A stretch of DNA of 64,000 nt from NCBI GenBank assembly GCA_029204225.1, contig CM055102.1, positions 46,954,870 to 47,018,869 on the forward strand. Direction: 5' to 3'. A model generated the notes under the pieces. That model had not been told where the DNA came from and ran no database searches. It saw nothing but the letters and a program-made list of their open reading frames with translations. This DNA comes from Diphasiastrum complanatum (taxonomy: Eukaryota; Streptophyta; Lycopodiopsida; Lycopodiales; Lycopodiaceae). This document shows, piece after piece, positions 42,830-53,063 of the stretch (positions are counted from its first letter, which is position 1; each line of letters starts with the position of its first letter). The position numbers and the translations under genes were made by a program.

Positions 42830-43725
42830 GAGTGATCCTTCTCCATCACTTGCAACAAAATCTTCTTCAATCTCTTTGGAGAGATTTGCTTGCTTGAGTT
42901 GGTTTTTCTTCTTGAAGCAATTAGAGGCATAGTGCCCTTTCTTGCCACAAAAGAAACACTTGACTTTCTTCTTCTTGGTCTTTGAAGTAGAAGGATGAGA
43001 TGAATCATCCTCTTCACCATCTTTGTCTCGATCCTTGGCTTTTTGGATGCTTGAGAAAACTGGTTCTTGCTCCTTCCTTTATGCTTGTCCTTCACAAAGA
43101 GGGCTTTGTCACTTCCAATATGCTCGAGTTTGTTCATCCTAGAAAGTTTATAACTTTGCCTAGCTTCTTCAGAGATAAGAATTCCTTGGAGAGTTTCTAA
43201 ATTAGGGAACTCCTCCTTAATGGCAAAGGATTGAACAAGATTATCATAGTCATCTTTCAAGCCATTTAGAATGACTTGTACTAGCTCATCTTGGTTAATT
43301 GTAACACCAACACAAGAAAGCTCCCTATGAAGACCTTTGACTCTCAGAACATAGTTTGATGCACTCTCCTCACTTCTTTGAAAACTTTGAAAAATCTGAT
43401 TCCTAAGAGTGAGTATTCTAGAAGTATTCTTTGCTTCATATATGGACTTAAGTGCATCCCAAGAATCTTTAGCTGTGGTGCAAGATCCTATTTCTCTCGA
43501 AATTTTATTAGATACATTCATCTTAATGAAATGTAGAGCCATTCTAGCTCTCTTCTTGTACTTTGGTATTTCAAGCTGTGCTTGAGGCTCCTCCTCAATA
43601 CCAAGCACAATGTCCATAACATCCCGGAGAATTAAAATAGACTCCATTCTAACCTTCCAAATTGAGTAATTAGAGGTACTTAGTCTTTCACCTGCTTCTA
43701 GGAGATATCCTCCCACAAGTGCCAT
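42775..43725 (-). pseudogene. Copia E gag, one frameshift
   Basis: It starts at ATG 43725 (MALVGGYLLEAGERLSTSNY). Core: SIWKVRMESILILRDVMDIV, ALHFIKMNVSNKISREIGSC, AKNTSRILTLRNQIFQSFQR and LVQVILNGLKDDYDNLVQSF. Near 43040-43055 the frame slips: the zinc knuckle CFFCGKKGHYASNC is encoded at about 42965-42920 in the next frame, which continues into the protease ORF. So gag-pol was one continuous frame, now separated by a single shift. Confidence 0.85.
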
Positions 43726-44440
43726 TGTGTGAAGACTTCTTAGTTATTGGACAATAATATGTTTGAGCTTGTTCCAATTAGACTTAACGTTGCTGCTCTC
43801 TTTCACTATAGGTATTTTCAAGGATGTGCTAGCTTCCTATGTGAAAAACTTGCAACTGTATTTGAGATGGATCTCAAATATTCCACAAAACAAGATTTTC
43901 TAGATCAGACACTCAAAATGGATTGAGGTACTTAGACAAGTTTGAATCCTACTTTTGGCACGTGTGAAATGCTTCAAAAGAAAAAACTCTAATGATACTC
44001 AAAAGACTCAAAGGTGTTCAATTAATATCAAACTTACTCTTGATCTTCAATTTTTTGTGTAGGATGCTCAAAACAATAGATTCAAAACAAAGCAAGATTG
44101 AATCAAATCAAAAAATGTTCACTCGGATTTCGGACCTCTCCCTACCCTCTTTAAGAGCTTATAACGCTTGATAGACTCATCAGATTGATTTGGTATCAAT
44201 TTCTATGAAAAGTACACTTCCCATCAAGCTATAACACCACTATCTTTGGATCAACTAGCAAGGAAATAGAAGGGACTTCCAAAATTCCATACTATCACTA
44301 TTCAGACCCGAAAATTCAGTTTCAGTCCAATTTGATCTAAACACTTTTTAGAGAAAGGTAAATAAAAGCGAATAACAGCTTTTTTGCTTGAATTAGCTCT
44401 CAAATTTTTGTACAATCAGAGATGTTAGCATGCAAAGCTT

Positions 44441-44458
44441 AATTTGGCTCTGATACCA
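44441..44458 (-). other. Primer binding site of copia E
   Basis: On the minus strand TGGTATCAGAGCCAAATT follows the LTR end directly; an initiator Met-tRNA complement. Confidence 0.9.
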
Positions 44459-45310
44459 TGACAAAATTTTTAGAATTCTCACATGTGTGGGAATGATCCA
44501 CAAGTACGATTGATCTTAGTAAGCTTTATGATTAGCACAATAACCTGATTCTAGATTGAATAGCAAGATCTAGTACAAAATTTTCAGAATTCTCACACGT
44601 GTGGGAATGATCCAAATAATCTAAAACTAACACAAAATGAATTGAGTGGTTCTAGGAAAACAGAAGGGCATGCTAAGAATCATAGAATGATATCTTTGAA
44701 TTACAAATGAGCAAAAGTACAAGAATTTACTGTATGAGCATTAGCCTCAACACGAGTTAGAGAGAGAAAGAGAGAGATATTCAAGCAAATATGGTATAGA
44801 TCCAAAATGGCATGGAATAGCTACAAAGCTTTGGTTCTTCATCAAAGATTATGAGAATAGCTACACATATTTATGGAGTTTGAGGTAGCTCGAGGTAGAC
44901 CCACATCCATCCACCTTTCAATCACATATAAAGTGGAAACTGGAGTCTAAGTGACATTTGTCACATCTCATGCATGTATCTCTACCTACTTTTACTAAGT
45001 GTCCTATTTCTAACTAGAATTGTACAAATCATCATGCACGTGTCAATTTTACTTTGTGCATGCCTTGCATGTCACTATGGATCACTTACAATAAATGCAT
45101 GTGATATGCCATGAGTTTCTACAAGCATATTAATGCTATTTCTAAGTCTACAATCTATATGCAAGTTGTATTCTACCAACTAGATATGAAAAATCCATAT
45201 AGCTCGAGTTCTATCTAGGCCAAATTTGGAGTTTACATTTATAAAACAACATACTTGCATAGTAAAAAGTTTGTAGCAAGCCTAAAGTCAAGATAGATTA
45301 TTTTTCAACA
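44459..45310 (-). repeat. 5' LTR of copia E (852 bp) with an internal duplication
   Basis: It matches the 3' LTR over most of its length. Between about 44575 and 44620 it has an extra copy of the LTR-end segment (ACAAAATTTTCAGAATTCTC followed by ACACGTGTGGGAATGATCC), so the CACACGTGTG-type palindrome occurs twice. A GA stretch lies at 44757-44785. The length difference to the 3' LTR comes mostly from this region. Confidence 0.85.
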
Positions 45311-45565
45311 AGAAACATCTCAGCCTAAAGAATTTTGGGGAGAAGCAGTTGCATGTGCAAATTATCTTTGTAATAGGCTTCCTAATTTTGCAATAGAAGG
45401 AAGAACACCATTTGAGATGTTGTATAAGAAAAAGCCTAAGGTAGATCATCTTAGGATCTTTGGTTGTGTATGTTTTGTGCACGTACCTTTAGAGACTAGG
45501 AAGAAGGATGATCCTAGCGTTGTTAAAGAAATTTTTGTAGAATATGCATCTACTAAAAAATCATA
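45311..45565 (+). pseudogene. Copia D integrase C-terminal fragment
   Basis: Continuation of copia D after the copia E insertion: PKEFWGEAVACANYLCNRLP, then PFEMLYKKKPKVDHLRIFGC, VCFVHVPLETRKKDDPSVVK and EYASTKKSYKYAD. Sequence is lost at about 45565. No RT remains, so copia D is 3'-truncated too. Confidence 0.85.
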
Positions 45566-46367
45566 CAAATATGCTGATTCAATCCTTGGCCAATTCTTCG
45601 TGTTTAGCGTGATCTTCTCCAGGTTGTGCCACACTCTATCCAATTAGATCTTTGTGGGTAGGGGAGGTAATGGGCATTTACCCTTAATTGTCTGGGACTG
45701 GTGACGTATGCCCTTATGGCTACATGGTTTTGTCCAAACAATTTTTTTTGCCACTCTGGTTGAGTGCCTAAGGTTGGATTGTAGGCCAACTCATTGCGCT
45801 TGATCTCCTTTATTGTGACAGACAATTGTCAGCCGTTGCGTGAGCTTTCGTGTGGGAATTGCGCCAGATAGGAGTAGATTTCATCCTCTATCAAGGTTGG
45901 TTTTCGGAATGCACGGCTGGTGGAGATCGATTTGGAGCCTTGAGAAGATGAAGCTTGTGTTCTGATCTGCTTGTTGGCTCGTATCTGGGCCCGTGTCATG
46001 CCCTTGGGTATCGGCTCCTATGGTGTCTTGGTGCCCTTGGTCAAGGTGCACCTAAGCCGTGATCTAGACTTATTGCCCCCGCTGCTTGTTTGCCCTTATC
46101 ATGGCTGAAAGTGGCCTGTGCAGTTTCGAATACAAGTGGCACTAGAATTACCACCGGGGCTGGTTGGAGTTTTTGTGCCATGAATTTCTGGCACGCCTTG
46201 AGAGCAGGCTTTGCTTGGGCCAATTCTTGGTTGGCACTTGTGCGGTAGCGGTCAAACTTAGCCTAGTAGCTATTCAATGTTTGGCTGTAAACCTATACCT
46301 GATGCCGATATAGGTTCATCTTCATGTAGTAGAATTTCATTTTTCGTATTTCTGTTTGTTTGTTTTT
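45566..46367 (-). pseudogene. Orphan gag-like or unknown retroelement ORF
   Basis: Minus-strand pieces read YYMKMNLYRHQVQVYSQTLN (about 46340-46280), then AQAKPALKACQKFMAQKLQP and TFSHDKGKQAAGAISLDHG (46223-46041), then EWQKKLFGQNHVAIRAYVTS (about 45760). Composition is like a gag or linker protein, but I cannot assign a family. Several stops separate the pieces. Its partners are a truncated copia on one side and a minisatellite on the other. Confidence 0.25.
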
Positions 46368-46599
46368 AGGATCCTAAGCAAGAAACACAGCTCATAACAG
46401 AATCAATTGAGAAGATGACGCGAACAACGAGATGGATAAGAGAAGAATTGTATTTTCTATTTTTCGTTTTTGGGTGAGTCGTTCAGTGTCTCGCTCGTTG
46501 ACGGCCTGATGCTCACCTCTGTTTCTGTGTTCTGCTCGTTGGTAAACTTTCATGCACAGCCCTACTCTCTATCGTCTCTACTCATCCTCACTATTCTAT

Positions 46600-47045
46600 C
46601 TTTCATGTCAAGCCCACACTGCCACATGGCAAGCCACGTAGGTCTACCACATGGCAAATTATGCAAGCTTGAGGTTTGCCATGTGGCAAGCCATGTAGTC
46701 CTACCATAGGCTTGTATGGCAAGCCTACCGAGCTCTGTCATGTAGACTTGAGTGGACCTAGAGAGAGATATATATAGGTGGGCTCGAAAGTTGCCATGTG
46801 GCAAGCCACGTAGGCCTACCATAGGCTTGCGTGGTAGGCCATGTAGACTTGAGTGGACCTAGAGAGCGAGAGTTGGGGCTCGTAAGTTGTCACGTGGCAA
46901 GCCACGTAGGCATATCATGAGACAAACCATGCAGGGCAAGCCACGTAGGCCTATCATAGGCTTGATGTCTGCCATGTAAGCATGTTGCAGTCTGTCACAT
47001 AGGCTTGACATAGGCTTGTGTGGCAAGCCAACTAGGCTATACTAC
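46600..47045. repeat. Minisatellite with CATGTGGCAAGCCACGTAGG core
   Basis: Longer units of about 100-120 bp (46671, 46790 and 46887 each begin with GTTTGCC/GTTGCC/GTTGTC + ATGTGGCAAGCC) contain shorter internal repeats of GGCAAGCCACGTAGGCCTACC and ATAGGCTTG. At least eight copies of GGCAAGCC occur. It may be part of an LTR, since a GAGAGAGATATATATAGG TATA-like segment lies at 46760. It ends next to the gypsy LTR piece at 47055. Confidence 0.7.
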
Positions 47046-47054
47046 ATAGGTCTT

Positions 47055-47206
47055 TGTAGGGTTGAAGTTCTCTCGTCGTAGTAGCCCTCCCACTTGTCAA
47101 CAAGGGTTAGAACACTAGATAGGTACCTAACTATGTAAAGTTGCTACTTTTAGATAGTTCTCTACTTTTTACACTAACACTACCACCTTTAACACTACCC
47201 GTGCCA
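47055..47206 (-). repeat. Gypsy G1-type LTR end fragment
   Basis: It matches 6328-6470: GTAGTAGCCCTCCCACTTGT, CAACAAGGGTTAGAACACTA, GGTACCTAACTATG and CTACTTTTAGATAGTTCTCT. It stops at 47206 and joins the truncated 5' LTR of copia element 2. Confidence 0.75.
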
Positions 47207-47615
47207 ATTAGACATAGTGAGGTGGCTTGGATAAGTCTAGATAGCTTGAGAGGTGGATCCACAACTCCAATTCAACTCAAAGTAGGAGGAGAGTCCATGG
47301 ATCTATATATATGTGATGTACTCTCATTGAGAAAATAATGAAATTTGTGTGTAATGCAAATTTGGAGACAAGCTCTTTGTGCCCTCTCTCTCTCCACGAG
47401 TTTTGTACTTGCTATTTTCTCTCTCTAGCTGAGTAGAGGCATTTATGATGCTTAGTCTTATGTTTTGTTGACAGATTTTGCTTGTAACACAATAATATTG
47501 TTTGTATGATCAACTTTCCTATTGACAACCAATTCTAGTTGGATCTTTATGGTGTTACTGTGCTTAGGAGATAAAAAATACATGTGTAAAGCATCCCACA
47601 CGTGTGAATTCAGCA
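47207..47615 (+). repeat. 5' LTR of copia element 2, truncated
   Basis: It corresponds to the last ~400 bp of the 51334-51947 LTR, with few differences, and ends CACACGTGTGAATTCAGCA. The first ~205 bp (U3) are replaced by gypsy LTR sequence. TATA-like CTATATATATG is retained at 47303-47313. Confidence 0.85.
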
Positions 47616-47627
47616 TGGTATCAGAGC
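47616..47627 (+). other. Primer binding site of copia element 2
   Basis: TGGTATCAGAGC immediately after the LTR end CAGCA; initiator Met-tRNA complement. Confidence 0.9.
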
Positions 47628-48124
47628 GTACCTAAGTTTCACAAGCAAATCTAATCAAAAAGTTTGCAGATCTGATCAGATTTCAAGCTAGGAATTGTCT
47701 AGATTCTACCTTCTAGCTAGTTTGCAGTTTTCTTGTGATTCTGAGCTTCAAACCACATTGAATGGGCCAGATCAGGTACTGCACAAAATTTTAGGTGCTG
47801 GCACGTGTGAAATCCGCCCATTTTTAGTTTGGTGGTTCTCTCTCATCTCAGATCCAAATTTCAAGCAAATTAGCCCACTAGAAAGCTAGAAATGTGTAGA
47901 ATCTGATGCAATTTGAACACTCAGAAGTTATAAGCTTTTGAAGAGTCATAGGTAGGGCGCCTAGACCTGTGGCAAATCGTGTCATTTATTGCTTGAATGA
48001 TCACAAAAATCATTCATAAGTTGACCAATCTCATATATATGTGATTTAGACAAGATTTATAGGTTCTAAACAAATTGTTTCATAAAAATAGATTGTATTT
48101 GAGCCAATTTGACATTTTTGGAAT

Positions 48125-48142
48125 ATTTCACACGTGTGAAAT
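48125..48142 (+). promoter_or_regulatory. 18-bp perfect palindrome in the leader of copia element 2
   Basis: ATTTCACACGTGTGAAAT is a perfect palindrome with a CACGTG (G-box) core, about 500 bp downstream of the primer site. A second partial copy (GGCACGTGTGAAATCC) lies at 47801-47816. The same core ends the LTRs. It could be a transcription-factor site or an RNA dimerisation/hairpin element; neither is shown. Confidence 0.6.
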
Positions 48143-48350
48143 TCAGAGAACCATAACTTTTGCCATACTTCATCTCTTTTGGCGATTCAAATCTTGTTTT
48201 AGAGAGATTGTCAAGCTAGTGAGATCTATCTCACAGTTTTTTTTTGCTTAGTCTTACATAGGATTTGGTTCTGTACCCTTGATTGGTTCCTATAGTGAGA
48301 AGATAAGCAATTCTTTCATCCATCTTTTTCTATTTCCATCATTCTTTATG

Positions 48351-48480
48351 ACTTCAATGAGTGTCTTTCTATTAGAAGCAAATGAAAGATTGACAACCTC
48401 TAGTTACTCAATTTGGAAGGTGAGCCTTAAAGCTTTCTTTATCAAAAATTCTTTCTCTATCTAATGTACTTTTTGTTCCC
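48351..48480 (+). pseudogene. Copia element 2 gag start fused to protease by deletion
   Basis: MTSMSVFLLEANERLTTSSY leads to SIWKV at about 48419. The next bases resemble the protease region (cf. HASLSKSFCLHAVLYVPRL of copia D at 38520) in a shifted frame. So most of gag, the zinc knuckle and the protease active site were removed in one event of about 1.3 kb, judged from copia E. Confidence 0.75.
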
Positions 48481-48513
48481 AAGTTAATAAAAAATCTTAT
48501 TAGTGTTGGGCAA

Positions 48514-50424
48514 TTGTTTGATAGTGGACTAGATGTGAATTTCAATGTTGATACATGTACAATCAAGAAGCATGATGAGATCCTTGCATTTGGGTCTAGA
48601 TATGGTGGAATCTACATGCTTGATCCCAAAGAGTATGCTAACTCTTGTGATAGTGCTTTTGCTACTCATATGTCTTTGGAGGAACTATGGCATAGAAGGT
48701 TGGGACATCCTGACTATAACTCTATGGTGTCCATGGTCAAGAAAGCCAAAGCTGTTGGCTTGCCTAATCTTATCTCCAAGAATTTCAAGCCATGTGAGGC
48801 TTGTGCCATATCTAAATCTCATAAGAAGCCTTTTTCAAAGTCATCTATCAAGACTACACATCCATTGGAGCTCATACACTCGGATGTGCACTTCTCATCT
48901 TCAAAGAGCAAGGGTGATGCTACTTTCTTTGTAACTTTCATTGATGATTTCACTAGATTAACTTGGGTATATCTTCTAGCTTCAAAATCTATGGTGTTTG
49001 ACTTTTTCCTAAAGTTCAAAGCTCTAGTTGAGAAGCAATTTTCTTACAAAATCAAGATTCTTAGAAGTGATGGAAGTGCTGAGTACACTTCCAGTAGATT
49101 TCATGATTATTGTGAGCTTGAAGGCATTAAAACGGAGTTTTCTTGTGCATGTACACCATCTCAAAATGGGGTGGCTAAAAGAAAGAATAGAACACTGTGT
49201 GAATGTGCCAAAACCATCAGGAATGAGACATCCTTGCCAAAAGACTTTTGGGATGAGGCTATCAATTGTTCAAACTATCTTTGCAATAGACTCCCTCATG
49301 TTGCACTTGGAGGAAAGTCACCATATGAAGTACTCTATTTGAAGAAACCTAAGGTTGAACACCTTAGAGTATTTGGATGCATACGCTTTGTCCATATTCC
49401 CTTGGAAACGAAAAAGAAGGATGATCCTTGTGCAAGCAAAGGAGTAATGGTTGGATATTCATCCAACAAGAAAGCCTATCGAATCTACATGCTCTCTACC
49501 TCTAAAGTAATTGATAGTAGAGATGTAGTTTTTCATGAAGAAGAAAAGTCCAATCTTGGAGGGGTCGAGATCAAGCAACCTCAAAATCTATCACCTATTG
49601 TTATTGAAGACAATCAACATATGGAGGAGTCAAGATTTGAAGATGGAAGTCCTCGGATTTTCACTCCTAGAAGATCCATGAGGGAGAGATCCGAGCCCAA
49701 GAGGCTCACTTATGATGACAAAGGAAAACAAGTGGATCTTGATTCCACTTATGCTTATTTTGTTTCTCATGAGGAGCCCAAAGATGTTCAAGAAGCCCTC
49801 AATACCAAGGAGTGGTATGAGGCCATGAAGATTGAATATGATGCCTTGATCACCAACCACACAAGGGAACTAGTGGATCCACCACCTAACATGCATATCA
49901 TTGGATGCAAGTGGGTGTTCAAGATCAAGTACAATCATAATGGCTCCATCAACAAGTACAAGGCAAGACTATGTGCTAAAGGCTTTGCACAAATATATGG
50001 CCTTGACTATGAAGAAACCTTTGTCCTTGTAACAAAGATGGTGACAATAAGAATCATAATCTCTCTTGTCTTATTTTTTAAGTGGAAACTATTTCAACTT
50101 GATGTCTCCAACGCTTTTTTGAATGGCTATCTTGAGGAGGAGATATACATGGAACAGCCTCAAGGATTTATCAAGGATAAATCTAAGGTGTGTTTGCTAT
50201 TTACAAGTTTTTATGGCTTAAAGAAAGCACCTAGATCATCGTATTCAAGACTCAACAACTTTCTACTTTCATTAGGATTTGTGCTTAGTGACTATGATCC
50301 TTCTATGTACTTAAAGTTTGATGGTAGTAATATTGTCATTCTTCTAATCTATGTAGATGACATTATTCTTAGTGGAAGTTGTTTGATGCTAGTTCAAGAA
50401 ACCAAAGATGCATTAGGAAGATAA
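48514..50424 (+). pseudogene. Copia element 2 integrase-RT, open to a stop in RT
   Basis: A 636-residue open frame. Integrase: ELWHRRLGHPDYNSM...CEACAISKSH (HHCC), LIHSDVHFSS, LRSDGSAEYTS, then QNGVAKRKNRTLCE, with Lys in place of the catalytic Glu. C-terminus: PYEVLYLKKPKVEHLRVFGC. RT: EWYEAMKIEYDALITNHTRE, IIGCKWVFKIKYNHNGSINK, QLDVSNAFLNGYLEEEIYM and IYVDDIILSG (YVDD intact). It ends at TAA 50422-50424, before FKMQDLGEIHYILGLEI. The listed start is an internal in-frame codon; the native start was in gag. Confidence 0.9.
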
Positions 50425-50430
50425 TTTAAA

Positions 50431-51315
50431 ATGCAAGATCTAGGAGAGATCCATTACATTTTAGGCCTTGAGATTGATTTTCATGAAGAGTATGCTTTTA
50501 TTTGTCAATCTAGATATGTCTTTTCTATGTTGAGAAAATCCAATATGCAAAATTGTAAAGGCATAGATACTCCCATGGAGCAACATGTAAAAGATCCTAT
50601 TAAAGGTGATGAAAGATCCTTCAAGGACATCACACTTTATAGGAGTCTTATAGGCTCTTTAATTTGGCTTACTATCACTAGACCCGATTTGAGCTATTGT
50701 GTGCACAAATTGAGTCAATTTATGCAAGATCCTAAGATCCAACATTGGAAGATGGCCAAGAGAGTTCTAAGATATGTATCTTCTACTCAAGATTATGGTC
50801 TATTGTACAAGAATGAAGATCTAACCATTGTTGGCTATTCGGATTCCGATTTTGCAAGTGATAAAATGGATCGAAAGTCCATTAATGCATATACTATCTT
50901 TCTTGGAGGCAATCTTCTGTCTTGGCTTTCAAAGAAGCAAGATACCATATCTCTATCTTCTTGTGAGGCCGAGTACAAAGCACTCACTACAACAACTAAA
51001 GAGGTGCTTTGGATCAAGAGGTTAATCATGGAGCTAAAGTGCATCAAAGAGGATGATCTTTCCTTGATCAAATGTGACAATATATCGGCACAAGCTCTTG
51101 CAAACAATCCTATTTTTCATGCAAGAAGCAAGCATATAGAAGTGGCACACCATTTTGTAAGGGAAAAGCTCATTGGAGGTGAAATCAACTTAGAACATGT
51201 CAACACATCTTCGTGTATTGCTGATCTTCTCACAAAGCCAGTTTGCAAAAGTGCCTTCTCAAAGCATAGGTCTAATCTTGGTCTTATCTCAAGATCAATG
51301 CTTGATCCACATTAG
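50431..51315 (+). pseudogene. Copia element 2 RT thumb and RNase H
   Basis: Open for 294 residues after the TAA. KMQDLGEIHYILGLEIDFHE, SLIGSLIWLTITRPDLSYCV, GYSDSDFASDKMDRKSINAY, SWLSKKQDTISLSSCEAEYK, IKCDNISAQALANN and HARSKHIEVAHHFVREKL. RNase H acidic residues look intact. It ends with SMLDPH at TAG 51313-51315, just before the purine tract TTTTTAGGAGGAG. Confidence 0.9.
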
Positions 51316-51333
51316 ATACATTTTTAGGAGGAG

Positions 51334-51947
51334 TGTCAAAATATTGAAAAATCTATCTAATGTTGTGGGTAGGGGACCTAAAAATGCCAAAGATGAATTG
51401 AGCTCTTTTGGCTTAGTAAAGACCCATCTTAGAATAAAATATTCAAGGTAGGTAGAAGTAGAAACTCGAGCTACCATAGGAAGTGCCATTTGTACTTTAC
51501 ATGCCACATTTAATGCATGAAAAAACTATGTGGCACAATTAGACATAGTGAGGTGGCTTGGATAAGTCTAGATAGCTTGAGAGGTGGATCCACAACTCCA
51601 ATTCAACTCAAAGTAGTAGGAGAGTCCATGGATCTATATATATATGTGATGTACTCTCATTGAGAAAATGATGAAATTTGTGTGTAATGCAAATTTGGAG
51701 ACAAGCTCTTTGTGCCCTCTCTCTCTCCACGAGTTTTGTACTTGCTATTTTCTCTCTCTAGCCGAGTAGAGGCATGTATGATGCTTAGTCTTATGTATAA
51801 TGACAGATCTTGCTTGTAACACAATAATATTGCTTGTATGATCAACTTTCCTATTGACAACCAATTCTAGTCTGATCTTTATGGTGTTATTGTGCTTAGG
51901 AGATAAAAAATACATGTGTAGGGCGTCCCACACGTGTGAATTCAGCA
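51334..51947 (+). repeat. 3' LTR of copia element 2 (614 bp)
   Basis: TGTCAAAATATTG ... CACACGTGTGAATTCAGCA. Matches 20066-20680 throughout. TATA-like CTATATATATATG is at 51634-51646, followed by a CT-rich block with CGAG at 51717-51770. Confidence 0.9.
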
Positions 51948-52110
51948 AATGCCTTATTAAGATCAATGAATATCGATGGGAGGAAGTTATCCCACTAGGT
52001 CTCTATACCCATGATATACTCCAAGTTCCGAGTGTAAGTTACTGCCGTGCGGACTGTTGGGTCAGGACAATTGAAATATTCATAAAAAAAAAATTTGTTG
52101 AGAGCCCTTT

Positions 52111-53056
<946 letters not shown>

Positions 53057-53063
53057 TAAGCCA

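Larger units (their letters stand above)
39295..45310 (-). mobile_element. Copia E, near-complete, inserted into copia D
   Basis: LTRs at 39295-40089 and 44459-45310 both run TG...CA. They are flanked by AGAAG (39290-39294) and AGAAA (45311-45315), a five-base target duplication with one mismatch. Copia D reads on from 39294 to 45311, which confirms the insertion. Minus-strand internal order: primer site (44458-44441), leader, gag (43725-42775), protease-integrase (42829-41432), RT (41703 to about 40640, deleted), RNase H (40631-40107), purine tract. It has one gag frameshift and lacks the RT active site, so it is not autonomous. Confidence 0.9.
47207..51947 (+). mobile_element. Copia element 2, internally deleted
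   Basis: 5'-truncated LTR (47207-47615), primer site (47616-47627), leader, gag start (48351), deletion, protease end through RNase H (48460-51315), and 3' LTR (51334-51947). The 3' flank (AATGCC...) is unrelated to that of element 1. Coding defects: gag-to-protease deletion at about 48419, an integrase catalytic Glu changed to Lys, and an in-frame TAA in RT shared with element 1. Confidence 0.9.
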
